A stretch of DNA of 64,000 nucleotides, from the NCBI RefSeq assembly GCF_002090115.1, contig NZ_BBRK01000004.1:1116001-1180000 (forward strand). The letters are read 5' to 3'. How positions within the stretch are numbered: position 1 is the stretch's first letter; every line of letters starts with the position of its first letter. Below the pieces are notes generated by a model. That model did no database searches, was not told the DNA's origin, and was given only the letters and a program-made list of their open reading frames with translations. Positions 44,069 to 50,864 of the stretch are shown one piece after another. The DNA is from Demequina sp. NBRC 110054 (GTDB taxonomy: Bacteria; Actinomycetota; Actinomycetes; Actinomycetales; Demequinaceae). A program made the position numbers and the translations under genes.

Positions 44069-44195
44069 ATTGGAGGAGGCCTCTGCCAGCGGTTTTCGCG
44101 GGGTGGTGGGGGCTTCGGAAGTGCCAGGTAGACCTGTGAATTGGCTGTCGCGGCTTGTCGGCGGATGCATCTGAATGTGCGGGATAGATACGGGG
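44069..44195. repeat. Conserved cassette left end 1
   Basis: Starts ATTGGAG next to the attachment core and runs to GTGCGGGATAGATACGGGG. By eye it is about 85-90 percent identical to the left ends at 46021, 48183 and 53346. Shared landmarks are GGGGTTTTCGCGG-type, GTGCCAGGTAGACCTG and CTGAATGTGCGGGATAGAT. Candidate recombinase-binding arm. Confidence 0.85.
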
Positions 44196-44290
44196 GGGGG
44201 TGACTCTTGCCGCCGAGCGATGGCGCGGCGCTCGGCCTCGCCCGGACTGTCAGGAACGAAAGGTTGCGGCGGCCCACCCGAGGGCCGGGG

Positions 44291-45262
44291 CTATCCGTCG
44301 ATGAGGGCGGCAGACACGGTCCACAGCCGTTCGGCGAGCTCCGGGTCGAGTGCCCACTCCTTCACGCCGTGAGGGTGGTCAGCGAGGGTGGCGTCGTTGG
44401 GTACCGTGTACGCCTCCTGTCCGTCGTCGAGGTAGTGGCCTCCCGTATGCGCGAACTCGGGGCGGGTGGCGGCGACCATCGTCGTCGCGGCTCCTTGCTC
44501 GATGGTCTTGTACGAGAACACTCCCGCCGCCTCTGCGGCTTCGAGGGACGCCTTCTGTGCCGGCGTGAAGTGCCGTTGAAGGCCGGTGGCCACTCCACCG
44601 GGGTTGACGGTGTTGGCGACGATGCCGTCGGCCTGCCATCGGCGGGTCGCCTCGACGGCGAACAGCGAGTTGGCCGTCTTCGCCTGCGCGTACGCGATCT
44701 GAGGGTCGTAGGCCCGCCGGACGAACTGGAGGTCGTCGAAGTCCACGCCGCCGCGCATGTGAGCGGTCGAGCTCAGCGCGACGATCCTCGACCCGTCGCG
44801 TTCTGCGGCACCGTCGCGCAGCGCGGCGCGGAGGCCGCGAGCGAGGGTGAAGTGGCCGAGGTGGTTGGTGGCGAACTGGAGCTCCCATCCCTCGGCGGTT
44901 CGTTCGAGTCCGCCTGTCACGACGCCTGCGTTGTTGATCAGCAGGTGCAGTGGCATCTCCCAGTCGGCAACGAACCGCTGGACCGACGCGCGGTCAGCGA
45001 GGTCCAGGAGGTGCACGTGGGGCCTGCGGACATTCGTCGAGAGGGCGATGTCGTTCGCGACCTTCTCGCCCGAGGAGAGGTTTCGTACGGCCATGTGAAC
45101 ATCCGCGCCAGCAGCGGTGAGCGCCCGTGCGGTCTCTGCGCCGAGGCCTGACGACGCGCCCGTGACGATGGCGCGGACTCCTGTCAGGTCGATCCCGGCG
45201 AGAACGTCGTCGGTGGTGGAGGCCGCCGAGAACGGCGTGGTGATCAAGGGTGAAGTTGTCAT
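44291..45262 (-). CDS. Short-chain dehydrogenase/reductase (cassette A)
   Basis: A 323-aa SDR. TGASSGLGAETARAL is the cofactor loop, LLINNAGVV the NNAG motif, VALSSTAH supplies the active Ser and YAQAKTAN the Tyr and Lys. DVHMAVRNLSSGEKVAND suggests NADP preference (Arg after the second strand). The start MTTSPL at 45262 is preceded by a TATAGT box 6 nt upstream, consistent with a leaderless message; the open frame extends five codons further. It diverges from a TetR gene over an operator dyad. The neighbouring, non-cassette pair at 42.3-44.0 kb has the same arrangement but a clearly different sequence. Confidence 0.88.
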   Translation of the reverse strand: MTTSPLITTPFSAASTTDDVLAGIDLTGVRAIVTGASSGLGAETARALTAAGADVHMAVRNLSSGEKVANDIALSTNVRRPHVHLLDLADRASVQRFVADWEMPLHLLINNAGVVTGGLERTAEGWELQFATNHLGHFTLARGLRAALRDGAAERDGSRIVALSSTAHMRGGVDFDDLQFVRRAYDPQIAYAQAKTANSLFAVEATRRWQADGIVANTVNPGGVATGLQRHFTPAQKASLEAAEAAGVFSYKTIEQGAATTMVAATRPEFAHTGGHYLDDGQEAYTVPNDATLADHPHGVKEWALDPELAERLWTVSAALIDG

Positions 45263-45268
45263 GGATTC

Positions 45269-45313
45269 ACTATACACACAGTGTCAAGTGCGTATAGTTG
45301 GTATAGTTCTCGC
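45269..45313. promoter_or_regulatory. Divergent leaderless promoters with TetR operator (cassette A)
   Basis: ACTATAC (45269-45275) and GTATAGT (45292-45298) are the arms of a 30-bp imperfect dyad. The complement of the first gives the TATAGT -10 box for the SDR gene, 6 nt from its ATG; a separate TATAGT at 45302-45307 stands 6 nt before the TetR ATG. A repressor on the dyad would block both. Confidence 0.75.
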
Positions 45314-45865
45314 ATGGCAGACGAGAGTGCGGGTTCCCCCGTGCGTCGGGCAGAGGTGCTGGATGCTGCGTTGCGCACCTTCGCTCGCTACGGGTATCGG
45401 AAGACCTCGATGGACGACGTCGCGAGAGAGGCCCGAATCTCGCGACCGGGCCTCTACTTCCTGTTCGAGTCCAAGAGCGGCCTCTTCCGTGCCGCAGCCG
45501 ACCGAGGCATCGAGCTGGACCTCGCGGAGGCAGAGAAGGCGCTCGTGGACCCCGGCCGTGGGCTCGTCGATCGCATCGTCGACGCGTTCGACTGTTGGGC
45601 GGGCCGGTATCTGGGTCCAATGGGGGACACGGCCGGCCTCGTCGAGGACAACCCTGACCTGCTCGGCCCTATCGCGGTCTCCGGCCCCGCGCGGTTCGAG
45701 ACCGTCCTGAGGGCCGCCCTTGAGCGCGAGCCGTCCTGCCCGGAGCCCCTCGGCGTAGCGCGCACCCTCAACGCAGTGTCGATCGGCCTCAAGCATCAGG
45801 GGGTGAGTCGCGCCGAGTACCGTGCTCGGATGGCGGACGCGGTGCGTCTCATGGCTGCGTCCTGA
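45314..45865 (+). CDS. TetR-family repressor (cassette A)
   Basis: A 183-aa TetR regulator. [20 protein letters not shown] opens the DNA-binding domain; the helix-turn-helix is TSMDDVAREARISRPGLYFL with FESKSGLFRAAAD after it. The rest is a helical ligand-binding domain. ATG 45314 is chosen because TATAGT stands 6 nt upstream; the frame is open further but those codons lie in the operator. Likely represses itself and the divergent SDR. Confidence 0.9.
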   Translation: MADESAGSPVRRAEVLDAALRTFARYGYRKTSMDDVAREARISRPGLYFLFESKSGLFRAAADRGIELDLAEAEKALVDPGRGLVDRIVDAFDCWAGRYLGPMGDTAGLVEDNPDLLGPIAVSGPARFETVLRAALEREPSCPEPLGVARTLNAVSIGLKHQGVSRAEYRARMADAVRLMAAS

Positions 45866-45948
45866 ATTGGAGCGCCGCACCGTGTGGCGGGGGAATGCCC
45901 CAGGGCACGGCTGTCGAGTGGTCGACTGCGGGGCCTAAGGAAAGAAAG

Positions 45949-45983
45949 AACCCCTCGCGATGTAGAAGCTTTGCGAGGGGCTT
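45949..45983. terminator. Terminator stem at the right end of cassette A (type II)
   Basis: CCCCTCGC and GCGAGGGG form a perfect 8-bp stem, flanked by A and TT tracts, directly next to attachment core 2. It would end the TetR transcript and, in the other direction, the former tRNA. Confidence 0.7.
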
Positions 45984-45985
45984 GG

Positions 45986-46020
45986 TGGCTCCGACCGGCG
46001 TCGATCCGGTGCCCCTTCGA
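45986..46020 (-). repeat. tRNA-Phe 3' remnant / attachment core 2
   Basis: 35 bp equal to tRNA-Phe nucleotides 39-73 apart from two changes near the variable loop (GGTGCCCC instead of GGTGACCT on the plus strand). Preceded by TGG, giving an encoded CCA like core 1. Confidence 0.9.
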
Positions 46021-46148
46021 ATTGGAGTGCACCTCTGCCAGGGGTTTTCGCGGAGTGGCGTGGTGTTCGGAAGTGCCAGGTAGACCTGCGAATTGGCTGT
46101 CGCGGCTTGTCGTTGGCTGTACCTGAATGTGCGGGATAGATGCGCGGC
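46021..46148. repeat. Conserved cassette left end 2
   Basis: Same 130-bp block as at 44069, 48183 and 53346, starting ATTGGAGTGCACCTCTGCCA and ending near GGGATAGATGCG. About 100 bp of unremarkable sequence separates it from the ATPase stop codon. Confidence 0.85.
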
Positions 46149-46246
46149 GCGTTGCTGCTGACGCAGGGCGACGCGGTGGCTTGCCTGGCGTGATCGGCGG
46201 CAGATTCCGACTTTTGGCTACGGCAGATTCCGACTTTGGCGAGCGC

Positions 46247-47404
46247 TCAGTCGGTCGGCGGCCCGTCCGACGTGAGCAACTCCGTCGCGCTGAACGCTTC
46301 GATCCGCTCGGCCAGGGGGAAGCGGTCGGGGCCGGCGTGGACGACGATGATCCGCTCGAGGCCGAGGTCGGTCAGCGCGTGGCGCATGCTCGGTGTCACT
46401 TTGGGAGAGTCGGTGCGTTTGATCTCGATGCCCCACTGTGTGGATCCGAAGTCGATGATGAGGTCGATCTCGGCGCCGTCCTGGGTGCGCCAGAAGTACA
46501 TCGGCAGCCCCCATCGGGCGATGTGCTCGACAACGAGGCCCTCCCAACTTGCCCCGAGGATCGGGTGGGAGACCAGGTCGTCCAGTGTGGGGATTCCGAG
46601 CAGACGATGCAGAGTGCCGCTGTCGCGCAGGTAGACCTTGGGGGAACGGACCTGGCGTTTGCCGATGTTCGCCACCCATGGCTTGAGTTGGCGCACCACG
46701 AGGGCGTCCGTGAGCGAGTCCAGATAGCGACGAGCGGTGGGCTCGGATGCCCCGAGTGAGCGAGCCATGTCGGCGCCGTTCCACGTGCCAGAGTGATGGT
46801 GTGCGAGCATTGTCCAGAACCTGCGCATGGTGGTGGCGGGCACGCGCGAGCCGAGTTGTGCGAGGTCTCGCTCCAGGAACGTGGAGATGTAATCGCCGAG
46901 CCATGCGCCCGCAGCCGCGTCGTCGACGGCGGTGAACGACTCAGGAAGGCCACCCCGCAGCCACAGGCTGTTCAGGTGGTCTGCGCCGACCTCCGCTAGT
47001 CCGAACGGGCTCAGCTCGACGAGGGCAACGCGACCCGCGAGCGACTCTGCTCCCAGACCCACGAGGTCCGGAGAGGCGCTTCCGAGCAGCAGGAACCGGC
47101 CCGGCCGGCGGTCCTGGTCGATCAGGACCCGCAGCGTAGGGAACAGATCAGGCATGCGCTGCGCCTCGTCGATCACGACCGTGCCCGACAGGCGCTCGAG
47201 CGCAAGGATCGGGTCGGTGAGACGTGCCTGGTCGCGAGGGTCCTCGAGGTCGAAGTAGTGGCTCCGCTGGGGGTTCAGCTGCTTGCGCACCAGCGATGTC
47301 TTGCCAACCTGGCGCTGTCCGGTCAGGAGGACCGCAGGGGAGCGGTTGAGCGCGGACTGCAGGCGCGCGGCATCGTGATCGCGGGGAAGCCAGCTCTCAT
47401 TCAC
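46247..47404 (-). CDS. AAA_14/DUF4143 ATPase (cassette B)
   Basis: A 385-aa P-loop ATPase of the common prokaryotic AAA_14+DUF4143 type. Walker A is LLTGQRQVGKTSLV, Walker B TVVIDEAQRMP, sensor RFLLLGSASPDL; the DUF4143 part has the winged-helix stretch LGASEPTARRYLDSLTDALV and a C-terminal PD-(D/E)xK-like core (FWRTQDGAEIDLIIDFGSTQ, WGIEIKRTD). Role in cells is poorly known; it is frequent in accessory DNA. The GTG start has TAGGAT about 6 nt upstream, so a leaderless message is likely, and overlaps one arm of a 37-bp inverted repeat that may be its operator. Confidence 0.92.
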   Translation of the reverse strand: MNESWLPRDHDAARLQSALNRSPAVLLTGQRQVGKTSLVRKQLNPQRSHYFDLEDPRDQARLTDPILALERLSGTVVIDEAQRMPDLFPTLRVLIDQDRRPGRFLLLGSASPDLVGLGAESLAGRVALVELSPFGLAEVGADHLNSLWLRGGLPESFTAVDDAAAGAWLGDYISTFLERDLAQLGSRVPATTMRRFWTMLAHHHSGTWNGADMARSLGASEPTARRYLDSLTDALVVRQLKPWVANIGKRQVRSPKVYLRDSGTLHRLLGIPTLDDLVSHPILGASWEGLVVEHIARWGLPMYFWRTQDGAEIDLIIDFGSTQWGIEIKRTDSPKVTPSMRHALTDLGLERIIVVHAGPDRFPLAERIEAFSATELLTSDGPPTD

Positions 47405-47440
47405 CCTGTAATCCTAACATCGCGTGTTCGATTTACAGGG
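47404..47440. promoter_or_regulatory. Inverted repeat at the ATPase start
   Basis: CCCTGTAA (47404-47411) and TTACAGGG (47433-47440) form perfect 8-bp arms across 21 bp that cover the likely -10 region and start of the DUF4143 gene. Confidence 0.5.
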
Positions 47441-47615
47441 TTCTAGGTGTGGTGAGTGAGGGGTGATCGTCCGAGTGCTGCACGACATGACGGCCGCCCC
47501 TCGATGGCCGTGGCCTTCGGATCGCCGCGCACCTGCATCGGTCTCTCCCAGGCGTGTACGTTCTTGAGCATGTAAGCGCTGTTCCCGCGGATCCCGGAAG
47601 GAAGAACTGCTGCCC

Positions 47616-48047
47616 GTGCTGAGTTGCCTACGCCCTACCGTCTTCGTGGCAGGGGTGGTCGTGACGGTTGCGGCATGGCTCCTCAGTGGGTGCACTGTGA
47701 GCTCCGAGGATGGTCCGCTCACGCCGACGCTCGACCGCGAGCCAAGTCCCGAGGAGACGGTCGAGGGCGTCGCGGAGTCGGTCGTCGTCGATGGTTGGGC
47801 CTGCTACTCGCTTGAGGTCGACGGGCAATCGGTCCCCCTCATCGCGGGTCCGCACATGTTCAGCGAGCTGGACGCCGACTATCTCGTGAGCGAGGCCAAG
47901 TTCGGTGCGCTTCCCGTCGGCTACACGTGGCGTGTCACGGGGGAATACGTGTCAGGTGAGGAGACGGACGCCGCTCGCGGCGCCTGCGCCTTGGCGGAGA
48001 ACTACCTCGCGATCGCTGATGGGGCCGCTGAGGGCTACGAGGAGTAG
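47616..48047 (+). CDS. Small lipoprotein (cassette B)
   Basis: A 143-aa lipoprotein. The signal part PTVFVAGVVVTVAAWLLSGC has lipobox LSGC, followed by a Ser/Glu-rich spacer and an acidic domain of about 90 residues (VVVDGWACYSLEVDGQSVPL, GYTWRVTGEYVSGEETDAAR) that I do not recognise; two Cys in it could pair. GTG start with GGAAGGAAG about 10 nt upstream. It is transcribed away from the ATPase gene and is closed by the cassette's type I terminator. Confidence 0.75.
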   Translation: MLSCLRPTVFVAGVVVTVAAWLLSGCTVSSEDGPLTPTLDREPSPEETVEGVAESVVVDGWACYSLEVDGQSVPLIAGPHMFSELDADYLVSEAKFGALPVGYTWRVTGEYVSGEETDAARGACALAENYLAIADGAAEGYEE

Positions 48048-48064
48048 CGGATCCGCGGACAAGT

Positions 48065-48147
48065 CAGTCAGAGAGTGGAAGTGCGGGGTCCGCACCAAAC
48101 AGTCGAGCCTAGAGAAACGAGAAACCCCCGCCGTAGCAGGGGTTTCG
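48065..48147. repeat. Conserved cassette right end 3 with type I terminator
   Basis: CAGTCA, then GTGCGGGGTC, CACCAAACAGTCGAGCC and the stem AAACCCC/GGGGTTT directly against attachment core 3. Nearly identical to 53229-53310 and 62075-62156. Confidence 0.85.
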
Positions 48148-48182
48148 TGGCTCCGACCGGCGTCGATCCGGTGACCTTTCGA
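48148..48182 (-). repeat. tRNA-Phe 3' remnant / attachment core 3
   Basis: 35 bp identical to tRNA-Phe nucleotides 39-73 (62157-62191). Preceded by TTTCG, not TGG, so no CCA is encoded, as in the intact gene. Confidence 0.92.
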
Positions 48183-48310
48183 ATTGGAGTGGTCCTCTGC
48201 CAGGGGTTTTCGCGGGGTGGCGTGGTCTTCGGAAGTGCCAGGTAGACCTGCGAAGTGGCTGCTATGGCTTGTTGGCGGATGCATCTGAATGTGCGCGATA
48301 GATGCGGGGC
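48183..48310. repeat. Conserved cassette left end 3
   Basis: 130-bp block like those at 44069, 46021 and 53346. Contains GTGCCAGGTAGACCTGCGAA and the pair GCATCT/AGATGC around GAATGTGCGCGAT. Confidence 0.85.
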
Positions 48311-48712
48311 AGGCTCGATCGTCCGCTTGCCCCCAAGCAGCGAAGTCGGCTGTGTCGTCTATCCGGTCGCCACGCCCTAGGTGCGGGAGGCGCTCTCGTC
48401 GTTGGCTTTCGTGTCCTTCGAGTGTGAACGCGGACGTGGCCGCATGCGTCGATATCCGCCGCCCGTCGGCTCATGGCGGCTAGTAGTACGAGGCTGCTCG
48501 AAAGGCCTGCGCCACGAAAGCGAATCCTCGCTCCGCTGTATCGCGTGGCGCGACTTCGGCGCTCGAGTCCGGAGACTAAGGTCCCTTGTCTCTAGTGACA
48601 CGCAGTGCCAATGTCTGTCCTTACCAGGGAAGATGGCGCCAAAGCAAACTTCTCTGGCGGGGGGCGTTTCGGCTACCTCTCTACGAGTCAGGATCGAAGG
48701 GACGATTAGGGG
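48311..48712. other. Non-coding stretch of cassette C
   Basis: About 400 bp between the left end and the secreted-protein gene. An overlapping open frame in each direction exists but neither has a ribosome site, recognisable domain or convincing codon use. It probably holds the promoter of the four-gene unit. Confidence 0.45.
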
Positions 48713-49132
48713 ATGAGAAGGATTGCGCGCACTGCTGCTGCAGCAGCGTTGGCCATCGGGTTGACTGTCACGGGGGCGGCCGTTGCGAGCGCCTCCGATG
48801 ACGGCGACGGGCTGGAGGGCTGCAACTCCGGCGAACTGTGCCTCTCTACCGCTAACAACGGGCGGTACCAGAAGCACTTCTACGATGCTGGGTGGGAAAC
48901 GAACTACTACTACTGGGACAAGACGAACAACGTTAGAACCTCGAAGGCCGTGTCAAACAATGCCGACTGGGTGAGGAATCGCACCGGCGAGAAGGTCAAG
49001 ATCGTCGACGATCATGGCCTGATGCCCGACGAGGTGTTCGTGGTTACGGCAGCAACCACCTCGTGGGTTGAGATCAGCGACACCGGTGTTGCAAACGGCA
49101 ACGACCGGCACGAAATCGGCTCCGATAAGTGA
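48713..49132 (+). CDS. Small secreted protein, peptidase-inhibitor I36-like
   Basis: A 139-aa exported protein. MRRIARTAAAAALAIGLTVT plus GAAVASA is a clear Sec signal with AxA cleavage near residue 27. The mature part begins GCNSGELCLSTANNGRYQKH, similar in pattern to the Cys-x5-Cys opening of I36-family (beta/gamma-crystallin-like) inhibitors, followed by many Asn/Tyr/Trp residues (WETNYYYWDKTNN). AGGGG directly precedes the ATG. It is the first gene of cassette C, followed by a lipoprotein and an ABC exporter, so it may be a secreted effector or inhibitor. Confidence 0.65.
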   Translation: MRRIARTAAAAALAIGLTVTGAAVASASDDGDGLEGCNSGELCLSTANNGRYQKHFYDAGWETNYYYWDKTNNVRTSKAVSNNADWVRNRTGEKVKIVDDHGLMPDEVFVVTAATTSWVEISDTGVANGNDRHEIGSDK

Positions 49133-49164
49133 CGGGTTCTCCCGGCCGCTTTGAAGGACATGCT

Positions 49165-50154
49165 GTGGGCGTGAGGGGTCGTGGCCTCTTGCGCCCACAG
49201 CGCCTTTCGGTGGTCGCGAGCGGCGCAGTATTGCTCCTCGTGTCCTGTAGTCCGGCGAGTGTCGACCCGAGCGCAAGCGTCGTGCGCGAGCCTGCGCCAG
49301 CGACTTCCGCGGATGCGGAGGCGTCAGTCGATTCGAGCGCTCGGAGCGGATCGATATCGGCGCTGGCCTCGGCGAGCCTTAATCTCCAGCGTCGCATAAG
49401 TGTGAGCGTCGCTGCTTGCATGTCTTCTCGCGGTTGGGAACAGTTTGGTGCGTCCTTGGTGCCCACGTCGGTCTTTGAGCGCGACCTGACGGTTGACTAC
49501 GATCCCATCTTTGTGAGCCCCTTGGAGATCGGTCCAGCCACGCGTGACGAGGCCTACCGATACGGAATGCTGGGTGTTGCTTGGGCCTTCCAAAGCACGG
49601 GTGGGCTGCGGGTGGAGTCAAACAGCACAGAATACGATAGTGCGCTCGAGGGATGCCGTGCCCGAAAGTCAACGTCGGACGCAATCGAGATTGTGTCCGA
49701 CGTCGTAGACCTCACCAATACCGTATTCAGCCACTATCGGGAGCTGGCGTGGCCAGAACTCGAGCCGATCGTGATCGATGAACTGACATGCATGGACACG
49801 GCTGGATGGGCGATCGGTGATCCGGAGAATTGGCTGGGCGATGAGTCCCTCGCCGCCCTTCTCAGCGGCATCGGCGTCGAGCCGGGCAGCGCAGGTGAGG
49901 CATCGTCGGCGCCTCTTGTGGACGACGTCGCGGAAGGCGACGTGGCGGTTCTTCCCTCTGTGGCGGGCGTCACGTACACGGCTAGCCCCAGTGAGCTTGA
50001 CTTTGCCTTGGACTGGGTCGCCTGCGCCGAAACAATCGGCTTCGTCGACGATTTCGAGCGGGTGCAGATCCCGATTCGACGGGCCGTCGAAAACGAATAC
50101 TCAACTGACATTGCGGCGCTCATGGTTCGTATCGAGCAGGCGCGAATTGCGTGA
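49165..50154 (+). CDS. Lipoprotein of unknown function (cassette C)
   Basis: A 329-aa lipoprotein. I start it at GTG 49165, which has GAAGGA 6 nt upstream, although the frame opens at 49129. The signal RLSVVASGAVLLLVSCSPAS has a lipobox LVSC. The mature part has Ser/Ala-rich linker, then an alternating helical/acidic domain with a few cysteines (ACMSSRGWEQFG, ELTCMDTAGWAIGDPENW, DWVACAETIGFVDDF) reminiscent of small actinobacterial surface lipoproteins. It overlaps the ABC ATPase gene by 4 nt, which suggests it is a substrate or accessory protein of that exporter. Confidence 0.72.
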   Translation: MGVRGRGLLRPQRLSVVASGAVLLLVSCSPASVDPSASVVREPAPATSADAEASVDSSARSGSISALASASLNLQRRISVSVAACMSSRGWEQFGASLVPTSVFERDLTVDYDPIFVSPLEIGPATRDEAYRYGMLGVAWAFQSTGGLRVESNSTEYDSALEGCRARKSTSDAIEIVSDVVDLTNTVFSHYRELAWPELEPIVIDELTCMDTAGWAIGDPENWLGDESLAALLSGIGVEPGSAGEASSAPLVDDVAEGDVAVLPSVAGVTYTASPSELDFALDWVACAETIGFVDDFERVQIPIRRAVENEYSTDIAALMVRIEQARIA

Positions 50155-50864
50155 GCAGAGCGGCGAGTGAAGGGGCGTCACGCATGGGCGAGTCGTTGCT
50201 GAGCGCGGACGGGCTGGGGCTGGCGTTCGAACGGAACGTGGCGCTGGCGGATGCGTCCGTTGAGGTGCGTGAGGGCGAGATCGTCGCGCTGGTGGGGCGT
50301 AGCGGGTCGGGCAAGTCGACGCTGCTGCACTGCCTGGCGGGCCTGCTGGTGCCTGATCGTGGCCGGGTGATGTACCGGGACAGGGAGGTCACCGGGCTCG
50401 GTGCGGAGGCGCGTGCGCGGATGCGGTTGACGGAGTTCGGGTTCGTGCTGCAGTTCGGGCAACTGGTGCCGGAGCTGTCTGCAGTGCAGAACGCTGCCGT
50501 TCCCTTGCGGCTGGCGGGGTTGTCGAAGCGTGAGGCGGAGCGCAAAGCGATGGGGCTGTTGGAGCGGCTCGGGGTGGCGGAGTTGCGTGCGTCTCGGCCG
50601 GGGGAGCTCTCGGGCGGTGAGCAGCAGCGGGTCGCGATTGCGCGTGCGTTGGTGCATGAGCCGTCGGTGGTGTTCGCTGACGAGCCCACGGGCGCTTTGG
50701 ATGCGGCCAATGGTGAGGCGGTGGCGATGCTGCTGAGGGAGGTGGCGCGCGAGCGGGGTGCGGCGGTGATCGTCGCGACGCACGATACGGATCTTGCATC
50801 TGAAGCCGACCGTTCGGTACGTGTCGAGGACGGCGTGACGGCCGCCGAGGTGGTGCGTCGGTGA
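50151..50864 (+). CDS. ABC transporter ATPase, MacB/LolD-like (cassette C)
   Basis: A 237-aa ATPase: Walker A ALVGRSGSGKSTLLHCLAG, Q-loop FGFVLQFGQLVPEL, signature LSGGEQQRVAIARAL, Walker B SVVFADEPTGALD, switch His in VATHD. GTG 50151 overlaps the lipoprotein stop; ATG 50184 (MGESLLSADG) with GAAGGGG upstream is an equally good start. It is coupled by 4 nt to the FtsX-type permease. With the lipoprotein it forms a compact surface export or extraction system. Confidence 0.92.
   Translation: MSRAASEGASRMGESLLSADGLGLAFERNVALADASVEVREGEIVALVGRSGSGKSTLLHCLAGLLVPDRGRVMYRDREVTGLGAEARARMRLTEFGFVLQFGQLVPELSAVQNAAVPLRLAGLSKREAERKAMGLLERLGVAELRASRPGELSGGEQQRVAIARALVHEPSVVFADEPTGALDAANGEAVAMLLREVARERGAAVIVATHDTDLASEADRSVRVEDGVTAAEVVRR

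Larger units (their letters stand above)
44069..46020. mobile_element. Cassette A (1.95 kb): SDR + TetR, tRNA-Phe-bounded, no integrase
   Basis: Unit between attachment cores 1 and 2. It begins with the conserved left end of about 130 bp (44069-44195), carries a divergent SDR/TetR pair and ends with a type II terminator stem (45949-45983) and core 2. There is no recombinase gene. By position it should be the oldest insertion, as each new insertion at the tRNA pushes earlier ones away; its core copies are the most mutated. Confidence 0.7.
46021..48182. mobile_element. Cassette B (2.16 kb): AAA/DUF4143 ATPase + lipoprotein, no integrase
   Basis: Unit between cores 2 and 3: conserved left end (46021-46148), an ATPase gene, a small lipoprotein gene, the conserved right end (48065-48147) with a type I terminator, and core 3. 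No recombinase. Confidence 0.7.

Noticed and set aside
43841..44170. Open frame conserved in several cassette boundaries (HPPTS...RPK-like translation on the minus strand)
   Set aside because: It runs through the tRNA remnant and left-end repeat in each copy, has no ribosome site, and is interrupted or differently started at 46.0 kb; shared DNA repeat explains the similarity.
44207..45151. 314-codon plus-strand open frame in cassette A
   Set aside because: Antisense of the SDR gene, which has all its catalytic motifs on the minus strand.
48381..48716. 111-codon open frame at the start of cassette C
   Set aside because: No ribosome site, basic low-complexity translation, and a competing frame on the other strand; not supportable as a gene.
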